Positions 1-8,305 of a DNA stretch of 64,000 bases are shown one piece after another. The position numbers were made by a program, and so were the translations under genes. The DNA is taken from NCBI RefSeq assembly GCF_021730445.1, contig NZ_JADNRM010000013.1, forward strand, positions 47,824 to 111,823. Reading direction: 5' to 3'. The notes beneath the pieces are model-generated. The model did no database searches. It saw nothing but the letters and a program-made list of their open reading frames with translations, and was not told where the DNA came from. Origin of the DNA: Phocaeicola faecalis (GTDB lineage Bacteria > Bacteroidota > Bacteroidia > Bacteroidales > Bacteroidaceae). Every line of letters starts with the position of its first letter. The first letter of the stretch is position 1.

Positions 1-219
1 CATCAGTTCCTTTTCCACTAGGTCTTGAATCTCTTCGACACTGATGGTAGGAGAGGTGAAATTGCTGATTACCCGCATAGTGATATCAGCAATAAGTTTC
101 TCTTCATTGTCTATTCCGGTTGCATGGAATGCTTTGCCGATTGCATTTTTAATTTTACTGATAGAGAAGTCTTCCCGCTTCCCGTCTCTTTTGATGATAC
201 AAATCTCAGCGTAATTCAT
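1..219 (-). CDS. Ribonucleotide reductase large subunit, N-terminal ATP-cone (partial)
   Basis: Only the first 73 codons are inside the window; the gene continues past base 1. The visible residues contain IKRDGKREDFSISKIKNAI followed by a helical segment, which is the pattern of the ATP-cone allosteric domain found at the N-terminus of ribonucleotide reductase large subunits (also in the regulator NrdR, which would carry a zinc ribbon first; none is seen). The enzyme makes deoxyribonucleotides in the cytoplasm. The start ATG at 219 is preceded by a cobalamin riboswitch. By analogy with Streptomyces, that would fit a B12-independent class I enzyme (nrdA) switched off when B12 is plentiful, but class II or III cannot be excluded from this fragment. 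Confidence 0.75.
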   Translation of the reverse strand, partial: MNYAEICIIKRDGKREDFSISKIKNAIGKAFHATGIDNEEKLIADITMRVISNFTSPTISVEEIQDLVEKELM

Positions 220-261
220 TGTTTGAAAATTTAATTGTTTTGAATAAAAGAACTAGTTGTC

Positions 262-428
262 CCATGAGGCAGGTTTTCTGACTTATCTCTCCCCTGAAAC
301 GCCTTCCCGCAATGCTTTGCAGTGGCATCTTGTTTCGGTTCTACGAGAATTACAGCAGCGGGTACTGTCGCCGATTTTCACAGCATTCCCTTTTCGGAGC
401 GGTTAACTTCACCTTCATTGGACGACTG
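262..428 (-). promoter_or_regulatory. Cobalamin (B12) riboswitch
   Basis: Read on the minus strand, this leader carries the conserved cobalamin-aptamer blocks in order: a GGTGAAG segment, GTGAAAATCGGCGACAGT, CCCGCTGCTGTAA, the B12-box core GATGCCACTG (complement of 320-329), GCGGGAAGG, and AAGTCAGAAAACCTGCC near the 3' end. A Bacteroidota -7 box (TATCTTTG) lies just upstream at 436-429. About 40 nt separate the aptamer from the ribonucleotide reductase start at 219, enough for an expression platform that controls translation initiation. These blocks are specific to this riboswitch class, so the identity is secure; repression of the gene by B12 is inferred. Confidence 0.95.
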
Positions 429-436
429 CAAAGATA
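429..436 (-). promoter_or_regulatory. -7 promoter element of the B12 riboswitch transcript
   Basis: TATCTTTG on the minus strand matches the Bacteroidota -7 consensus TAnnTTTG. Transcription would start a few bases downstream, at the 5' end of the riboswitch. I see no good -33 box at the usual spacing. Confidence 0.6.
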
Positions 437-513
437 TAACATTTTGGAAAACTTCTCTCTTAAAAAACGAAAATAAGTTTCCCGAAATGGATAACTTCTT
501 GATGATAGGGACG

Positions 514-1152
514 TTATAGAATGTACCACAATGCTATCATGTGGCAGATGGTTCCACCTAATACAAAGAGATGGAAAACAGAATGCATATAGGGCAGTTT
601 GTGGAAAGAATAAAATACAGCACCGGTGATGTATGAGATACCTTCGGCAATGAGCCAATATATAAATAAGGAAGGTACATGGTCACATAAAGGCTTGAAG
701 GCAACAAAGATGCTGCATCCCATCGCTACATAACAGATTGTTTCCAGATAACTGTGTTCCTTCAGTCTGCAAAAGCAGAGCGTGGTTCCGACGAGTGCAC
801 ACAGCCACACAAAACAGAATATTCCCCATCCCCAATAACCTGCTTCGCGCAAACTGACCAGCATGATAGGAGAATAACTGCCTGCAATGTGCAGATAGAT
901 GGCGGCGTGGTCGAATTTGCGCAATACTTCTCTGTGTCGGGTACCCGGCCGGCTGGAATGATACCAGGTGGAAGTGATATACGAGGCAAGCATGCCGAAC
1001 AGATAGAGCCACATTCCTCTCACTGCCCATACGTCTCCACTTTGCAAGGCAGTATGCAGCAAATACCCTCCGCCCATGATACCTATCAATATACCAATGC
1101 CATGTGACACGGCATTCGCCCATTCTTCCCCTTTAGTGTAGTGTATTGCCAA
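514..1152 (-). CDS. Hemolysin III / PAQR-family membrane protein
   Basis: A 212-residue protein made almost entirely of hydrophobic segments, consistent with about seven membrane helices in the inner membrane. It has the usual family signature: an N-terminal EEWANAVSHGIG, a central STWYHSS followed by KFDHAAIYLHIAGSYSP, and a C-terminal HLFVLGGTICH, which supply the conserved histidines, Asp and Ser thought to bind a metal. Members are called hemolysin III or YqfA, and the eukaryotic relatives are PAQR receptors; the bacterial function is unsettled. It ends before the riboswitch region and lies 5 bases downstream of the CCA-adding enzyme gene, so the two are probably co-transcribed. Confidence 0.88.
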   Translation of the reverse strand: MAIHYTKGEEWANAVSHGIGILIGIMGGGYLLHTALQSGDVWAVRGMWLYLFGMLASYITSTWYHSSRPGTRHREVLRKFDHAAIYLHIAGSYSPIMLVSLREAGYWGWGIFCFVWLCALVGTTLCFCRLKEHSYLETICYVAMGCSIFVAFKPLCDHVPSLFIYWLIAEGISYITGAVFYSFHKLPYMHSVFHLFVLGGTICHMIALWYIL

Positions 1153-1157
1153 TTTAT

Positions 1158-2582
1158 TTATAAGTTTTTAGGTGTCAGCTTCATCTGTTTTGCTTTTTCC
1201 AGCATGAATTCAAAAGCGGCATCGTGTTCGTTTGGAATCACGCCATCCAAAATAGCATCTTTGATGGCACTTTTCAGACTGCCGATTTCACGGCAAGGCT
1301 TCATGTCAAATATGCGCATGATTTCTTCTCCGTCTACCGGCGGTTGGAAATTACGTATGCGGTCTTTCTCTTCCAAGTCTTTTAGTTTCTGACGCACTAG
1401 CTTGAAGTTATCCAGAAACTTCTGTTTCCGCGCTTCATTTTTTGAGGTGATATCTGCTTCGCAGAGCATCATAAGATCGTCAATGTCGTCTCCGGCTTCG
1501 AACAACAGACGGCGTACGGCCGAGTCGGTCACCACATCATCGGCAATCACGATAGGACGCATGTGCAGGCTGACCAGTTTCTGTACATACTTCATCTTTT
1601 CGTTCATCGGCAATTTCATTTTGCGGAAAATATCGGGAATCATCTTTTCGCCGATGAAATTATGATTATGGAAAGTCCATCCGATGCGGGGTTCCCATCG
1701 CTTGGTCTTGGGCTTGCCGATGTCATGCAGCAGGGTAGCCCAGCGCAGCCATAAGTTGTCGGTATGTTTGGCTATATTATCCACCACCTCCAGCGTATGA
1801 TAGAAATTGTCTTTGTGTGCACGGCCATTTCTTACTTCTACGCCTTGCAATGCCGAAAATTCGGGAAATATGAGTGGCAATAGTCCGCAACGGTCCAGCT
1901 CAATGAAGCCTTTAGACGGGATGGGGGCAAGCAAAATCTTGTTCAGTTCGTCGGCGATACGTTCTTTCGAGATGATATTGATACGTTCCTTGTTACGCGA
2001 CAGCGCCTCAAAGGTTTCGTCGTCAATATAAAAATTGAGTTGGGTGGCAAAACGGATACACCTCATCATGCGAAGCGGGTCATCGCTGAAAGTGATGTCC
2101 GGGTCGAGTGGTGTACGGATGGTACGTTCTTTCAAATCATCCATTCCGCCGAATGGGTCTACCAGTTCGCCGAAACGCTCTTTGTTGAGGCATACCGCCA
2201 TTGCGTTGATGGTGAAGTCGCGTCGGTTTTGGTCATCTTCCAACGTGCCGTCTTCTACTATCGGCTTACGGCTGTCATGACTGTACGATTCTTTTCTGGC
2301 ACCGACAAACTCCACTTCCGTATCTCTGAACTTCACCTGTGCCGTTCCGAAATTCTTGAAAACAGAGACATGTGCGCCACGTCCCAGTTTCTTGCCGAAA
2401 GCCTGGGCAATCTCTATACCACTGCCCACCACTACTACATCTATATCTTTAGAAGGGCGATTTAAAAATATATCTCGTACATAGCCGCCTACCACGTAGC
2501 ATTCCAATCCCAATTCATCAGCTGTTTCGGAAATTAGAGCAAATATTTTGCTATTAAAATGTTCTTTCAATTCCATATTCAT
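1158..2582 (-). CDS. cca: CCA tRNA nucleotidyltransferase with HD domain
   Basis: This enzyme adds or repairs the 3' CCA end of tRNAs in the cytoplasm. The N-terminal third holds the polymerase-beta-type nucleotidyltransferase signature VVGGYVRD followed by KDIDVVVVG with the metal-binding Asp pair, then the RRDFTINAMA block that contributes to nucleotide choice. The middle holds a tRNA-binding head and an HD phosphohydrolase motif (LLHDIGKPKT). The reading frame is open up to 2660, but the homologous part begins at MNMELKEHF, so I place the start at 2582 (2576 is also possible). That puts it just after a TATTTTTG -7 box on the minus strand. At about 474 residues it is full length. It is followed closely by the hemolysin III gene. 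Confidence 0.93.
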   Translation of the reverse strand: MNMELKEHFNSKIFALISETADELGLECYVVGGYVRDIFLNRPSKDIDVVVVGSGIEIAQAFGKKLGRGAHVSVFKNFGTAQVKFRDTEVEFVGARKESYSHDSRKPIVEDGTLEDDQNRRDFTINAMAVCLNKERFGELVDPFGGMDDLKERTIRTPLDPDITFSDDPLRMMRCIRFATQLNFYIDDETFEALSRNKERINIISKERIADELNKILLAPIPSKGFIELDRCGLLPLIFPEFSALQGVEVRNGRAHKDNFYHTLEVVDNIAKHTDNLWLRWATLLHDIGKPKTKRWEPRIGWTFHNHNFIGEKMIPDIFRKMKLPMNEKMKYVQKLVSLHMRPIVIADDVVTDSAVRRLLFEAGDDIDDLMMLCEADITSKNEARKQKFLDNFKLVRQKLKDLEEKDRIRNFQPPVDGEEIMRIFDMKPCREIGSLKSAIKDAILDGVIPNEHDAAFEFMLEKAKQMKLTPKNL

Positions 2583-2645
2583 CTTAAAGAGCTGCAAAAA
2601 TACGATTTTTTGTCCATGATAGGAGAAAGTAAAGCAATTAAATTG

Positions 2646-2653
2646 TATTTTTG
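2646..2653 (+). promoter_or_regulatory. -7 promoter element of the 2678 lipoprotein gene
   Basis: TATTTTTG matches the Bacteroidota -7 consensus and lies 25 bases before the chosen start at 2678. It argues against the longer open frame that begins at 2651, which would overlap the box. Confidence 0.5.
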
Positions 2654-2677
2654 TCCTCATATAAAACGTTTAAATAC

Positions 2678-3508
2678 ATGAAAAAGATAGGATTAGTGGC
2701 ATTATTTGCCTTATTACTGGCGGCTTGTGATGATGGCGGCGAAAAGAAGGCTCAAGTGCATTTGCAAAATGCGGAAACGGCATTGAAGCAAGAGAACTTT
2801 AATGAAGCCAAGTTGCAGATAGATAGTATCCGCATTTTATATCCGAAAGCTTTTGAAGCTAGAAAGCAGGGAATCAAGTTGATGCAGCAAGTCGACTTGA
2901 AGGAACAGCAGAAGAGTCTGGTTTATCTGGACAGTATGATGCAGGTGAAGCAGGCTCAGTTGGATTCTGTCAAAGGTAACTTTGTATTGGAGAAAGATAC
3001 GGCCTATCAGGAAGTAGGCAATTATTTCTATCCTACACAGACGGTAGAAAAGAATATCGGCCGTTCTTTCCTTCGCGGACAAGTGAATGAACAGGGTGAG
3101 ATGTCTATTACCTCTATTTATTGTGCCGGTGGAAAGTTACATCATGCTGCTGTGAAAGTTAGTGTGGGCGATACTTTTGCCGAGACTCCTGTTTCTAAGG
3201 ATAGTTATGAGACCACGGATTTGGGGCGTGCCATTGAAAAAGCTGATTATAAAATGGGGGATGACGGCGGTGTTATCGGGTTCATTGTTGCCAATAAAGA
3301 CAAGAATATCCAACTTCAGTTTATTGGTGACAAGACTTATAAAACAGCCATGCAACCTAATGACCGTAAAGCGATTGCCGAGTTGACCGGTTTGGCGCGT
3401 ATCTTGTCGGGTATGGAACAGATACGGAAAGATAAAAAAGAAGCCATGCTGAAAATAGAGTTTGTCACCCGCAAAATGCAGGAAGACAAACCGGAAGAAA
3501 ATAAATAG
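2678..3508 (+). CDS. Lipoprotein of unknown function with N-terminal coiled-coil/TPR-like helices
   Basis: 276 residues. The N-terminus is a lipoprotein signal peptide (MKKIGLVALFALLLAAC) with a lipobox LLAAC, so the mature protein is probably anchored by its Cys to a periplasm-facing or outer membrane leaflet. Residues about 25-110 are helical and charged, with alternating Ala/Leu spacing such as AETALKQENFNEAKLQIDSI, which resembles one or two TPR-like hairpins followed by a coiled coil. The rest looks like a beta-rich domain with YFYPTQTVEKNIGRSFLRGQVNEQG. I do not recognise a named family with certainty. It is transcribed on its own, divergently from the CCA enzyme and convergent with ruvA, with a hairpin after the stop. 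Confidence 0.8.
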   Translation: MKKIGLVALFALLLAACDDGGEKKAQVHLQNAETALKQENFNEAKLQIDSIRILYPKAFEARKQGIKLMQQVDLKEQQKSLVYLDSMMQVKQAQLDSVKGNFVLEKDTAYQEVGNYFYPTQTVEKNIGRSFLRGQVNEQGEMSITSIYCAGGKLHHAAVKVSVGDTFAETPVSKDSYETTDLGRAIEKADYKMGDDGGVIGFIVANKDKNIQLQFIGDKTYKTAMQPNDRKAIAELTGLARILSGMEQIRKDKKEAMLKIEFVTRKMQEDKPEENK

Positions 3509-3519
3509 GCAGTTCAAGT

Positions 3520-3565
3520 ATTTTGCTGCAGCGATAAACACATGAGGTTTCCGATGCAGCAAAAT
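3520..3565. terminator. Hairpin between convergent genes
   Basis: A perfect 11-bp inverted repeat (ATTTTGCTGCA, 3520-3530, against 3555-3565) sits between the lipoprotein gene and ruvA. It can serve both strands; the T-runs are short. Confidence 0.55.
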
Positions 3566-3585
3566 GCTTTGTCGCACTATCCCTT

Positions 3586-4179
3586 TTATAATCTTTTCAG
3601 AGCCAGCTTAATCACTTTCTCGACTGGGGCGCTTGGTTCTTCCTTCAATATAGCTGCCACTACCTTTTGTGAAGCAGCCTGTGCAAATCCCAGCATAGTC
3701 AGCGCAGCCACGGCCTCGTCATGAATTTCGGAATTGGCAGCACTCGCAAACATTTCACTGTTGACTGTTTCCATGCCGGAGGAGGCTATCTTGTCTTTTA
3801 AATCGACAATGATGCGTTGGGCCGTTTTCAGTCCGATACCCTTGACTGTCTTCAACAGCTTGTCGTTTCCTGAACTGATTACCCCGCATAACTCGGAAGG
3901 AGAAAGAGCCGACAAAATCATTCTTGCCGTATTTCCTCCAATTCCCGATACCGAGATTAGCAATAAAAACAATTCCCTTTCCTGTTTGGTAGAGAATCCG
4001 TAAAGCACGTATGCGTCTTCACGGATAGCTTCATAAATATATAGTTTGGTACGTGTCTGGTTTTGAATGGCCGAGTAAGTGTTCAGCGAGATATTGATTC
4101 CATAGCCCACCCCGTTACAATCTATCACAGCCATTGCCGGAGTAACCTCTGCAATGTCTCCTTTAATATATTCTATCAT
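3586..4179 (-). CDS. ruvA: Holliday junction branch migration protein RuvA
   Basis: RuvA binds four-way DNA junctions as a tetramer and loads the RuvB motor during recombination repair. The 197-residue length is normal. Residues 1-62 form the OB-fold ([14 protein letters not shown]...[10 protein letters not shown]). Two helix-hairpin-helix motifs follow ([14 protein letters not shown] and [17 protein letters not shown]), then a variable linker and the C-terminal UBA-like domain III that contacts RuvB (about 150-197). It is convergent with the upstream lipoprotein gene and divergent from ddh. A minus-strand TATTTTTG box at 4218-4211 probably drives it. Confidence 0.97.
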   Translation of the reverse strand: MIEYIKGDIAEVTPAMAVIDCNGVGYGINISLNTYSAIQNQTRTKLYIYEAIREDAYVLYGFSTKQERELFLLLISVSGIGGNTARMILSALSPSELCGVISSGNDKLLKTVKGIGLKTAQRIIVDLKDKIASSGMETVNSEMFASAANSEIHDEAVAALTMLGFAQAASQKVVAAILKEEPSAPVEKVIKLALKRL

Positions 4180-4210
4180 GATTTTTTTGTTTGTAGTTTA
4201 CAGTTCTTTG

Positions 4211-4312
4211 CAAAAATAGGATATCTATCTTTTAAATTATAAGTTAGGCAAGAATATTTTTAAATTATTAGGTTTGGAAGAACAAAAGAGTGAGGCAAAA
4301 TGTTTATTTTTG
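4211..4312. promoter_or_regulatory. Divergent promoter region, ruvA / ddh
   Basis: Two Bacteroidota -7 boxes point away from each other: TATTTTTG on the minus strand at 4218-4211 for ruvA and TATTTTTG on the plus strand at 4305-4312 for the dehydrogenase gene. The sequence between them is AT-rich with no other feature I can name. Confidence 0.55.
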
Positions 4313-4353
4313 CACCTAAATAAAAGATAATAGTAAACTAAAACCAATAAAAG

Positions 4354-5253
4354 ATGAATAAAATTAGAGCAGCCGTCGTTGGATACGGAAACATTGGTAA
4401 ATATGTAGTGGAAGCTTTGGAAGCAGCTCCTGATTTCGAAATCGCAGGTATTGTTCGTCGTAATGGAGCCGAAAACAAACCGGCAGAACTGGAAGCATAC
4501 GCTGTAGTTAAAGATATAAAAGAATTGAAAGATGTAAATGTTGCTATTCTGGCTACTCCGACTCGCAGCGTAGAAAAATATGCGAAAGAGATTCTCGCTA
4601 TGGGCATCAATACGGTAGATAGTTTTGATATCCATACACAGATTACCGCACTTCGCCGTTCGCTGGACGAATCGGCCAAAGCAGGCAATGCCGTTGCCAT
4701 CATTTCGGCAGGATGGGATCCGGGAAGTGACTCGGTGGTACGCACTCTGTTGGAAGCCATTGCTCCGAAAGGCATTACTTATACCAATTTTGGTCCGGGC
4801 CGCAGCATGGGACACTCTGTAGCCGTTCGTGCCATTGCAGGTGTGAAAGATGCGCTGTCTATGACTATTCCTGTAGGTACAGGCATTCACCGCCGCATGG
4901 TTTATGTGGAACTGGAAGAAGGAGCGGATTTCAAGACTGTTGAAGCGGCTGTCAAGAACGACCCCTATTTTGTCAATGATGAGACACATGTCATCCAAGT
5001 ACCTTGTGTAGATGACTTGAATGATGTAGGTCATGGCGTTAATCTGGTTCGTAAAGGTGTATCGGGCAAAACTCACAATCAGTTGTTTGAGTTTGATATG
5101 AAGATTAATAACCCGGCCCTGACAGCTCAGGTACTGGTATGTGTAGCACGTGCCACGATGAGACAGCAACCGGGATGCTATACAATGATTGAAGTTCCGG
5201 TTATCGATTTGATGTATGGCGACCGTGAGGAACTGATTGCACATTTGGTATAA
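4354..5253 (+). CDS. ddh: meso-Diaminopimelate dehydrogenase
   Basis: Catalyses reversible NADPH-dependent amination of tetrahydrodipicolinate to meso-diaminopimelate, a one-step route to the lysine and peptidoglycan precursor. The 299-residue chain starts with a Rossmann dinucleotide-binding motif ([17 protein letters not shown]) and continues with blocks typical of Ddh: [35 protein letters not shown] and the [15 protein letters not shown] segment that shapes the substrate site. Length matches the family. It is monocistronic, with its own -7 box 41 bases upstream and the LruC gene behind a separate promoter downstream. Confidence 0.95.
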   Translation: MNKIRAAVVGYGNIGKYVVEALEAAPDFEIAGIVRRNGAENKPAELEAYAVVKDIKELKDVNVAILATPTRSVEKYAKEILAMGINTVDSFDIHTQITALRRSLDESAKAGNAVAIISAGWDPGSDSVVRTLLEAIAPKGITYTNFGPGRSMGHSVAVRAIAGVKDALSMTIPVGTGIHRRMVYVELEEGADFKTVEAAVKNDPYFVNDETHVIQVPCVDDLNDVGHGVNLVRKGVSGKTHNQLFEFDMKINNPALTAQVLVCVARATMRQQPGCYTMIEVPVIDLMYGDREELIAHLV

Positions 5254-5371
5254 TATTCAGTATAATGTTCAAGGATGAATAAAATACCTATCATCTTTGA
5301 ATGAAACACCCCCTTTCAGTTGTATATAAATAGCGTATTTTTGTAAACAAAGTACAAATAACTTAATAATA

Positions 5372-7162
5372 ATGACAATGAAAGGGCGTGTTTTTTATTT
5401 TTTTATGTGTGCATCGGTGTTTTCGTCATGTTCTGACCACAAGGATATCTATAATCCTGATAATTCTAACAAGCAGTATGAGGAGAATTGGACGAAGAAG
5501 TTTGGCGATATAGATTTGAATCACACTTGGAATGTTGCTACACTGGCTGATGTCAGTGTCCATCTGGACGAAGACGCATCGGTCGATTTCTTCTATATTG
5601 ATGGAGTCAAGAATTATAATCTGGCTCACTATGAGTTGAAGGTAGGGATTTCTTCTTTTTCTATGGATGTTCCTCAAGGTATAAAAACCGTTTACGCTGT
5701 GAAGAGTGGAGGCAGAAACAATCGGGAACTGGCTGTTCCGGTGGGAGATGATGGTCGGATTGATGTTGTATTCCGGACTGTTGCGAATCCTAGAGGCTTG
5801 GTTGAGTCTTTAAGTCCGCAACCAAGGCAGAAAGTTAACTTGCTGAATGCCGCGGATTATACAGGGTTTGCTGATGCGTATTATGCAGCTAATGAATGGA
5901 AAATCCTTGGAAACATAGGGAGCGCCCAAGTTGATTATTTACAAACGGACTTGAGCGGGTATCCCTATACTCAGGCTATTCTTGAAGAGTTGAATAAAGC
6001 TGAGGGTAAGGAATCTGTGTTGTCTAAATATGCAAATGATTTTTCGGCAAAGACTACCAATTCTGGCGAAATCTCGTTGGTCGTATTGTCACTGCAAACT
6101 TCGGCAAATACGGCAGTCGGGTATTTTTATACATCAGAAAATACAGAAGCAGCTATGAAGGCTGCCCCCAAGTATATTTTAATGCCGGGGATAAAACAGT
6201 TTGGTAAAGGAGCGACCCTTAATCTCACCTATTATGGTATGAATGGCGATGAGACACCGACATTTACTTTCCCAAAAGATTTGTATGTCCACTTTTTCTT
6301 GTTGCGGGGGGCCGGCAACAATGACTTGCTAATACCGGGTAATAAGAATGAGAAACCCAGTCGATATGAAATAAATGGTCTTTATCAATTATATTCGTCT
6401 GGTGAATTGAATACGGTGGCTTCTGGGAAAGGCGGATTTAAGGAAGTGTCAGTTCTGGCTAATTTCTCTACTTTTGGTTCCGGACTGGAAGATGGCGTGA
6501 ATATTTTGTCTTTTGAAGATTGGCCGCGAGGTGGAATGGTGGATTGGAACGACTTTGCATTTATGTTAAACGGTCCTTTCAAGTCATTCAAAAGATTCCA
6601 GGAAGAGTTTGACTGGACGGTTGTTTTCGAAGATTTGGGAGATACGGATGATTTTGACTTCAATGATGTGGTGCTGGGAGTCAAGCATTTGAAGAAAGGA
6701 CAAATATTTTCTGATGGAACAAAAGTTATCACTTCTTCGGCACTTGAAGTATATCTTTGTGCGGCGGGGGGTATGTTGCCTGCTTCAGTGCAATATGATG
6801 GGAAAACGATTTGTAATGAAGTCCATCAGGCTTTCGGAGTGTCCACAGGGACAATGGTCAACACGACCGGTCTGACTAAGGACTATGTCTCATTGGCGCA
6901 TATTGAAAATGTCGATCCGAACTTTTCTCTGACCAACGATGCTAATAAATTCAGCATTGTAGTAAATGGGAAGACAAATGTCTCATTCCCCCAAAAAGGG
7001 GCAGTTCCACAGGCCATTTGTGTAATGGGTACTTGGGCATGGCCCACAGAACGGACCAGTATAGCGGATGCTTACACAGGCTTTACCGATTGGGTGGCTA
7101 ATCAGTCTGCTAACCCCGATTGGTATAAAACGCCAAATGCCGGAAAGGTGGTTACAGAATAA
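5372..7162 (+). CDS. LruC domain-containing lipoprotein (copy 1)
   Basis: 596 residues. A short hydrophobic signal ends in FSSC, predicting a lipoprotein. The N-terminal mature region (SDHKDIYNPDN...DIDLNHTWN) is shared with two further genes at 8306 and 10745. Around residues 420-436 is the acidic signature TDDFDFNDVVLGV of the LruC family (C-terminal DUF4842 region), whose Asp/Asn spacing resembles a calcium loop. Near the end, GTWAWPTERTSI...YTGFTDWV is also shared with the paralogues. The function of LruC proteins is not established; cell-surface or matrix roles are guesses. Start choice: ATG 5372 or ATG 5378, two codons apart. A TATTTTTG box lies at 5336-5343 and a strong terminator follows the stop. 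Confidence 0.85.
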   Translation: MTMKGRVFYFFMCASVFSSCSDHKDIYNPDNSNKQYEENWTKKFGDIDLNHTWNVATLADVSVHLDEDASVDFFYIDGVKNYNLAHYELKVGISSFSMDVPQGIKTVYAVKSGGRNNRELAVPVGDDGRIDVVFRTVANPRGLVESLSPQPRQKVNLLNAADYTGFADAYYAANEWKILGNIGSAQVDYLQTDLSGYPYTQAILEELNKAEGKESVLSKYANDFSAKTTNSGEISLVVLSLQTSANTAVGYFYTSENTEAAMKAAPKYILMPGIKQFGKGATLNLTYYGMNGDETPTFTFPKDLYVHFFLLRGAGNNDLLIPGNKNEKPSRYEINGLYQLYSSGELNTVASGKGGFKEVSVLANFSTFGSGLEDGVNILSFEDWPRGGMVDWNDFAFMLNGPFKSFKRFQEEFDWTVVFEDLGDTDDFDFNDVVLGVKHLKKGQIFSDGTKVITSSALEVYLCAAGGMLPASVQYDGKTICNEVHQAFGVSTGTMVNTTGLTKDYVSLAHIENVDPNFSLTNDANKFSIVVNGKTNVSFPQKGAVPQAICVMGTWAWPTERTSIADAYTGFTDWVANQSANPDWYKTPNAGKVVTE

Positions 7163-7257
7163 AAGCAGATGATTAGATATGGCTGTTATTTGTAGGGTGT
7201 TGGCCCTTCAAAAATAGTGCTTCCATGTCTTGAATGTGATATTAATGCATATAATTC

Positions 7258-7300
7258 AAAATCTCTTCTCCGATTTATTTCGGGGAAGGGATTTTTTTAT
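7258..7300 (+). terminator. Rho-independent-type terminator after LruC copy 1
   Basis: A stem pairs 7258-7273 (AAATCTCTTCTCCGA side) with 7280-7294, a 6-base loop between them, followed by a T-rich tail. It separates the LruC gene from lgt. Confidence 0.85.
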
Positions 7301-7338
7301 TTCCTTTGCGCTTATATAATAAACAAAGAAATAAAACA

Positions 7339-8145
7339 ATGATAGCTAGTATTCTGTGGGATGTAGATCCCGTATGGTTTAAGGTTGGCAGCTGGGAAGT
7401 GCGTTGGTATGGCTTGATGTGGGGGCTGGGATTTGTCTTGGCTTATGAGATTGTAGGTCGGCTTTTCAAGAAAGAAAAGTATCCCGATGACTGGGTAGAC
7501 AAACTTTTTGTTTATTGCATTGTCAGCACGGTGATAGGTGCCCGGTTGGGACATTGTTTATTCTATGAATGGGATTACTATTCGGTGCATCCGGTTGAGA
7601 TATTAAAAATTTGGAAAGGCGGGCTGGCAAGCCACGGAGGAGTCTTTGCCATTATTCTCGCTCTCGTTTGGTACTCTAAGAAGGTGACGAAGAAAAGTGT
7701 CTGGTGGTTGTTCGACCGAATGATTCCGGCAGTTGCGGTGGTGTGCTTCTGCATCCGTTTTGGCAATTTGATGAATTCCGAAATTTATGGATATCCCACT
7801 ACTTTACCATGGGGCTTTGAGTTTGTGCGTTCGCGTGAATGGCACCAGTTATATGAAGGCTTGCCCTGTCATCCAACCCAGATTTATGAAATGCTCTATT
7901 GCTTGGTGGCGGGCGTCACTGCATGGGTGATGTATCATAAATACCATTTGCAGAATCGTGTGGGACTGATTACCGGGGTGAGTCTGCTCATTTTCTTTGG
8001 CTCACGTTTTGCGTTGGAGTTTATGAAGAACCCGCAAGTGGTGGAAGAAACAAATATGACTTTGAATATCGGGCAGTGGCTGAGCGTACCTTTGATATTA
8101 TTGGGAGCGTATCTCATCTATAAAAGTAAAACGGCCAAAGCGTAG
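7339..8145 (+). CDS. lgt: Prolipoprotein diacylglyceryl transferase
   Basis: An inner-membrane enzyme that transfers diacylglycerol from phosphatidylglycerol to the lipobox Cys of prolipoproteins, the first step of lipoprotein maturation. The 268-residue protein has several hydrophobic helices and the family blocks VRWYGLMWGLGFVLAY, the ARLGHCLFYEWDYY region, KGGLASHGGVFA and the Lgt signature RFGNLMNSEIYG containing the essential Arg/Asn/Glu. The open frame extends upstream to 7306, but similarity begins at MIASILWDVDPVWF, so I start at 7339. It lies between two LruC lipoprotein genes whose products are predicted substrates. Confidence 0.96.
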   Translation: MIASILWDVDPVWFKVGSWEVRWYGLMWGLGFVLAYEIVGRLFKKEKYPDDWVDKLFVYCIVSTVIGARLGHCLFYEWDYYSVHPVEILKIWKGGLASHGGVFAIILALVWYSKKVTKKSVWWLFDRMIPAVAVVCFCIRFGNLMNSEIYGYPTTLPWGFEFVRSREWHQLYEGLPCHPTQIYEMLYCLVAGVTAWVMYHKYHLQNRVGLITGVSLLIFFGSRFALEFMKNPQVVEETNMTLNIGQWLSVPLILLGAYLIYKSKTAKA

Positions 8146-8240
8146 ATGTCGGTAGATTAATCAAAAGTATAGGTGAATTATTCAAGTGGAAATAAATGCT
8201 TGAAAACTAGATGCTTATGTACTAATTTAAAGGCTTTTTC

Positions 8241-8273
8241 TTTGCTTAATCATTTTTATATTTCATATCTTTG
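8241..8273 (+). promoter_or_regulatory. Consensus Bacteroidota promoter of LruC copy 2
   Basis: TTTG at 8241-8244 and TATCTTTG at 8266-8273 are separated by 21 bases, matching the -33/-7 consensus closely. The start codon at 8306 is 32 bases downstream. Confidence 0.8.
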
Positions 8274-8305
8274 TACGAAATATGATTAACTTGAAACAGG
8301 CTATT

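Noticed and set aside
322..519. Plus-strand 65-codon frame and overlapping minus-strand 102-codon frame (350-658)
   Set aside because: Both overlap the cobalamin riboswitch and the hemolysin III gene; composition shows no protein signal.
4237..5244. Minus-strand frame of 335 codons opposite ddh
   Set aside because: Antisense shadow of a well-supported enzyme gene, with no recognisable domain and no promoter of its own.
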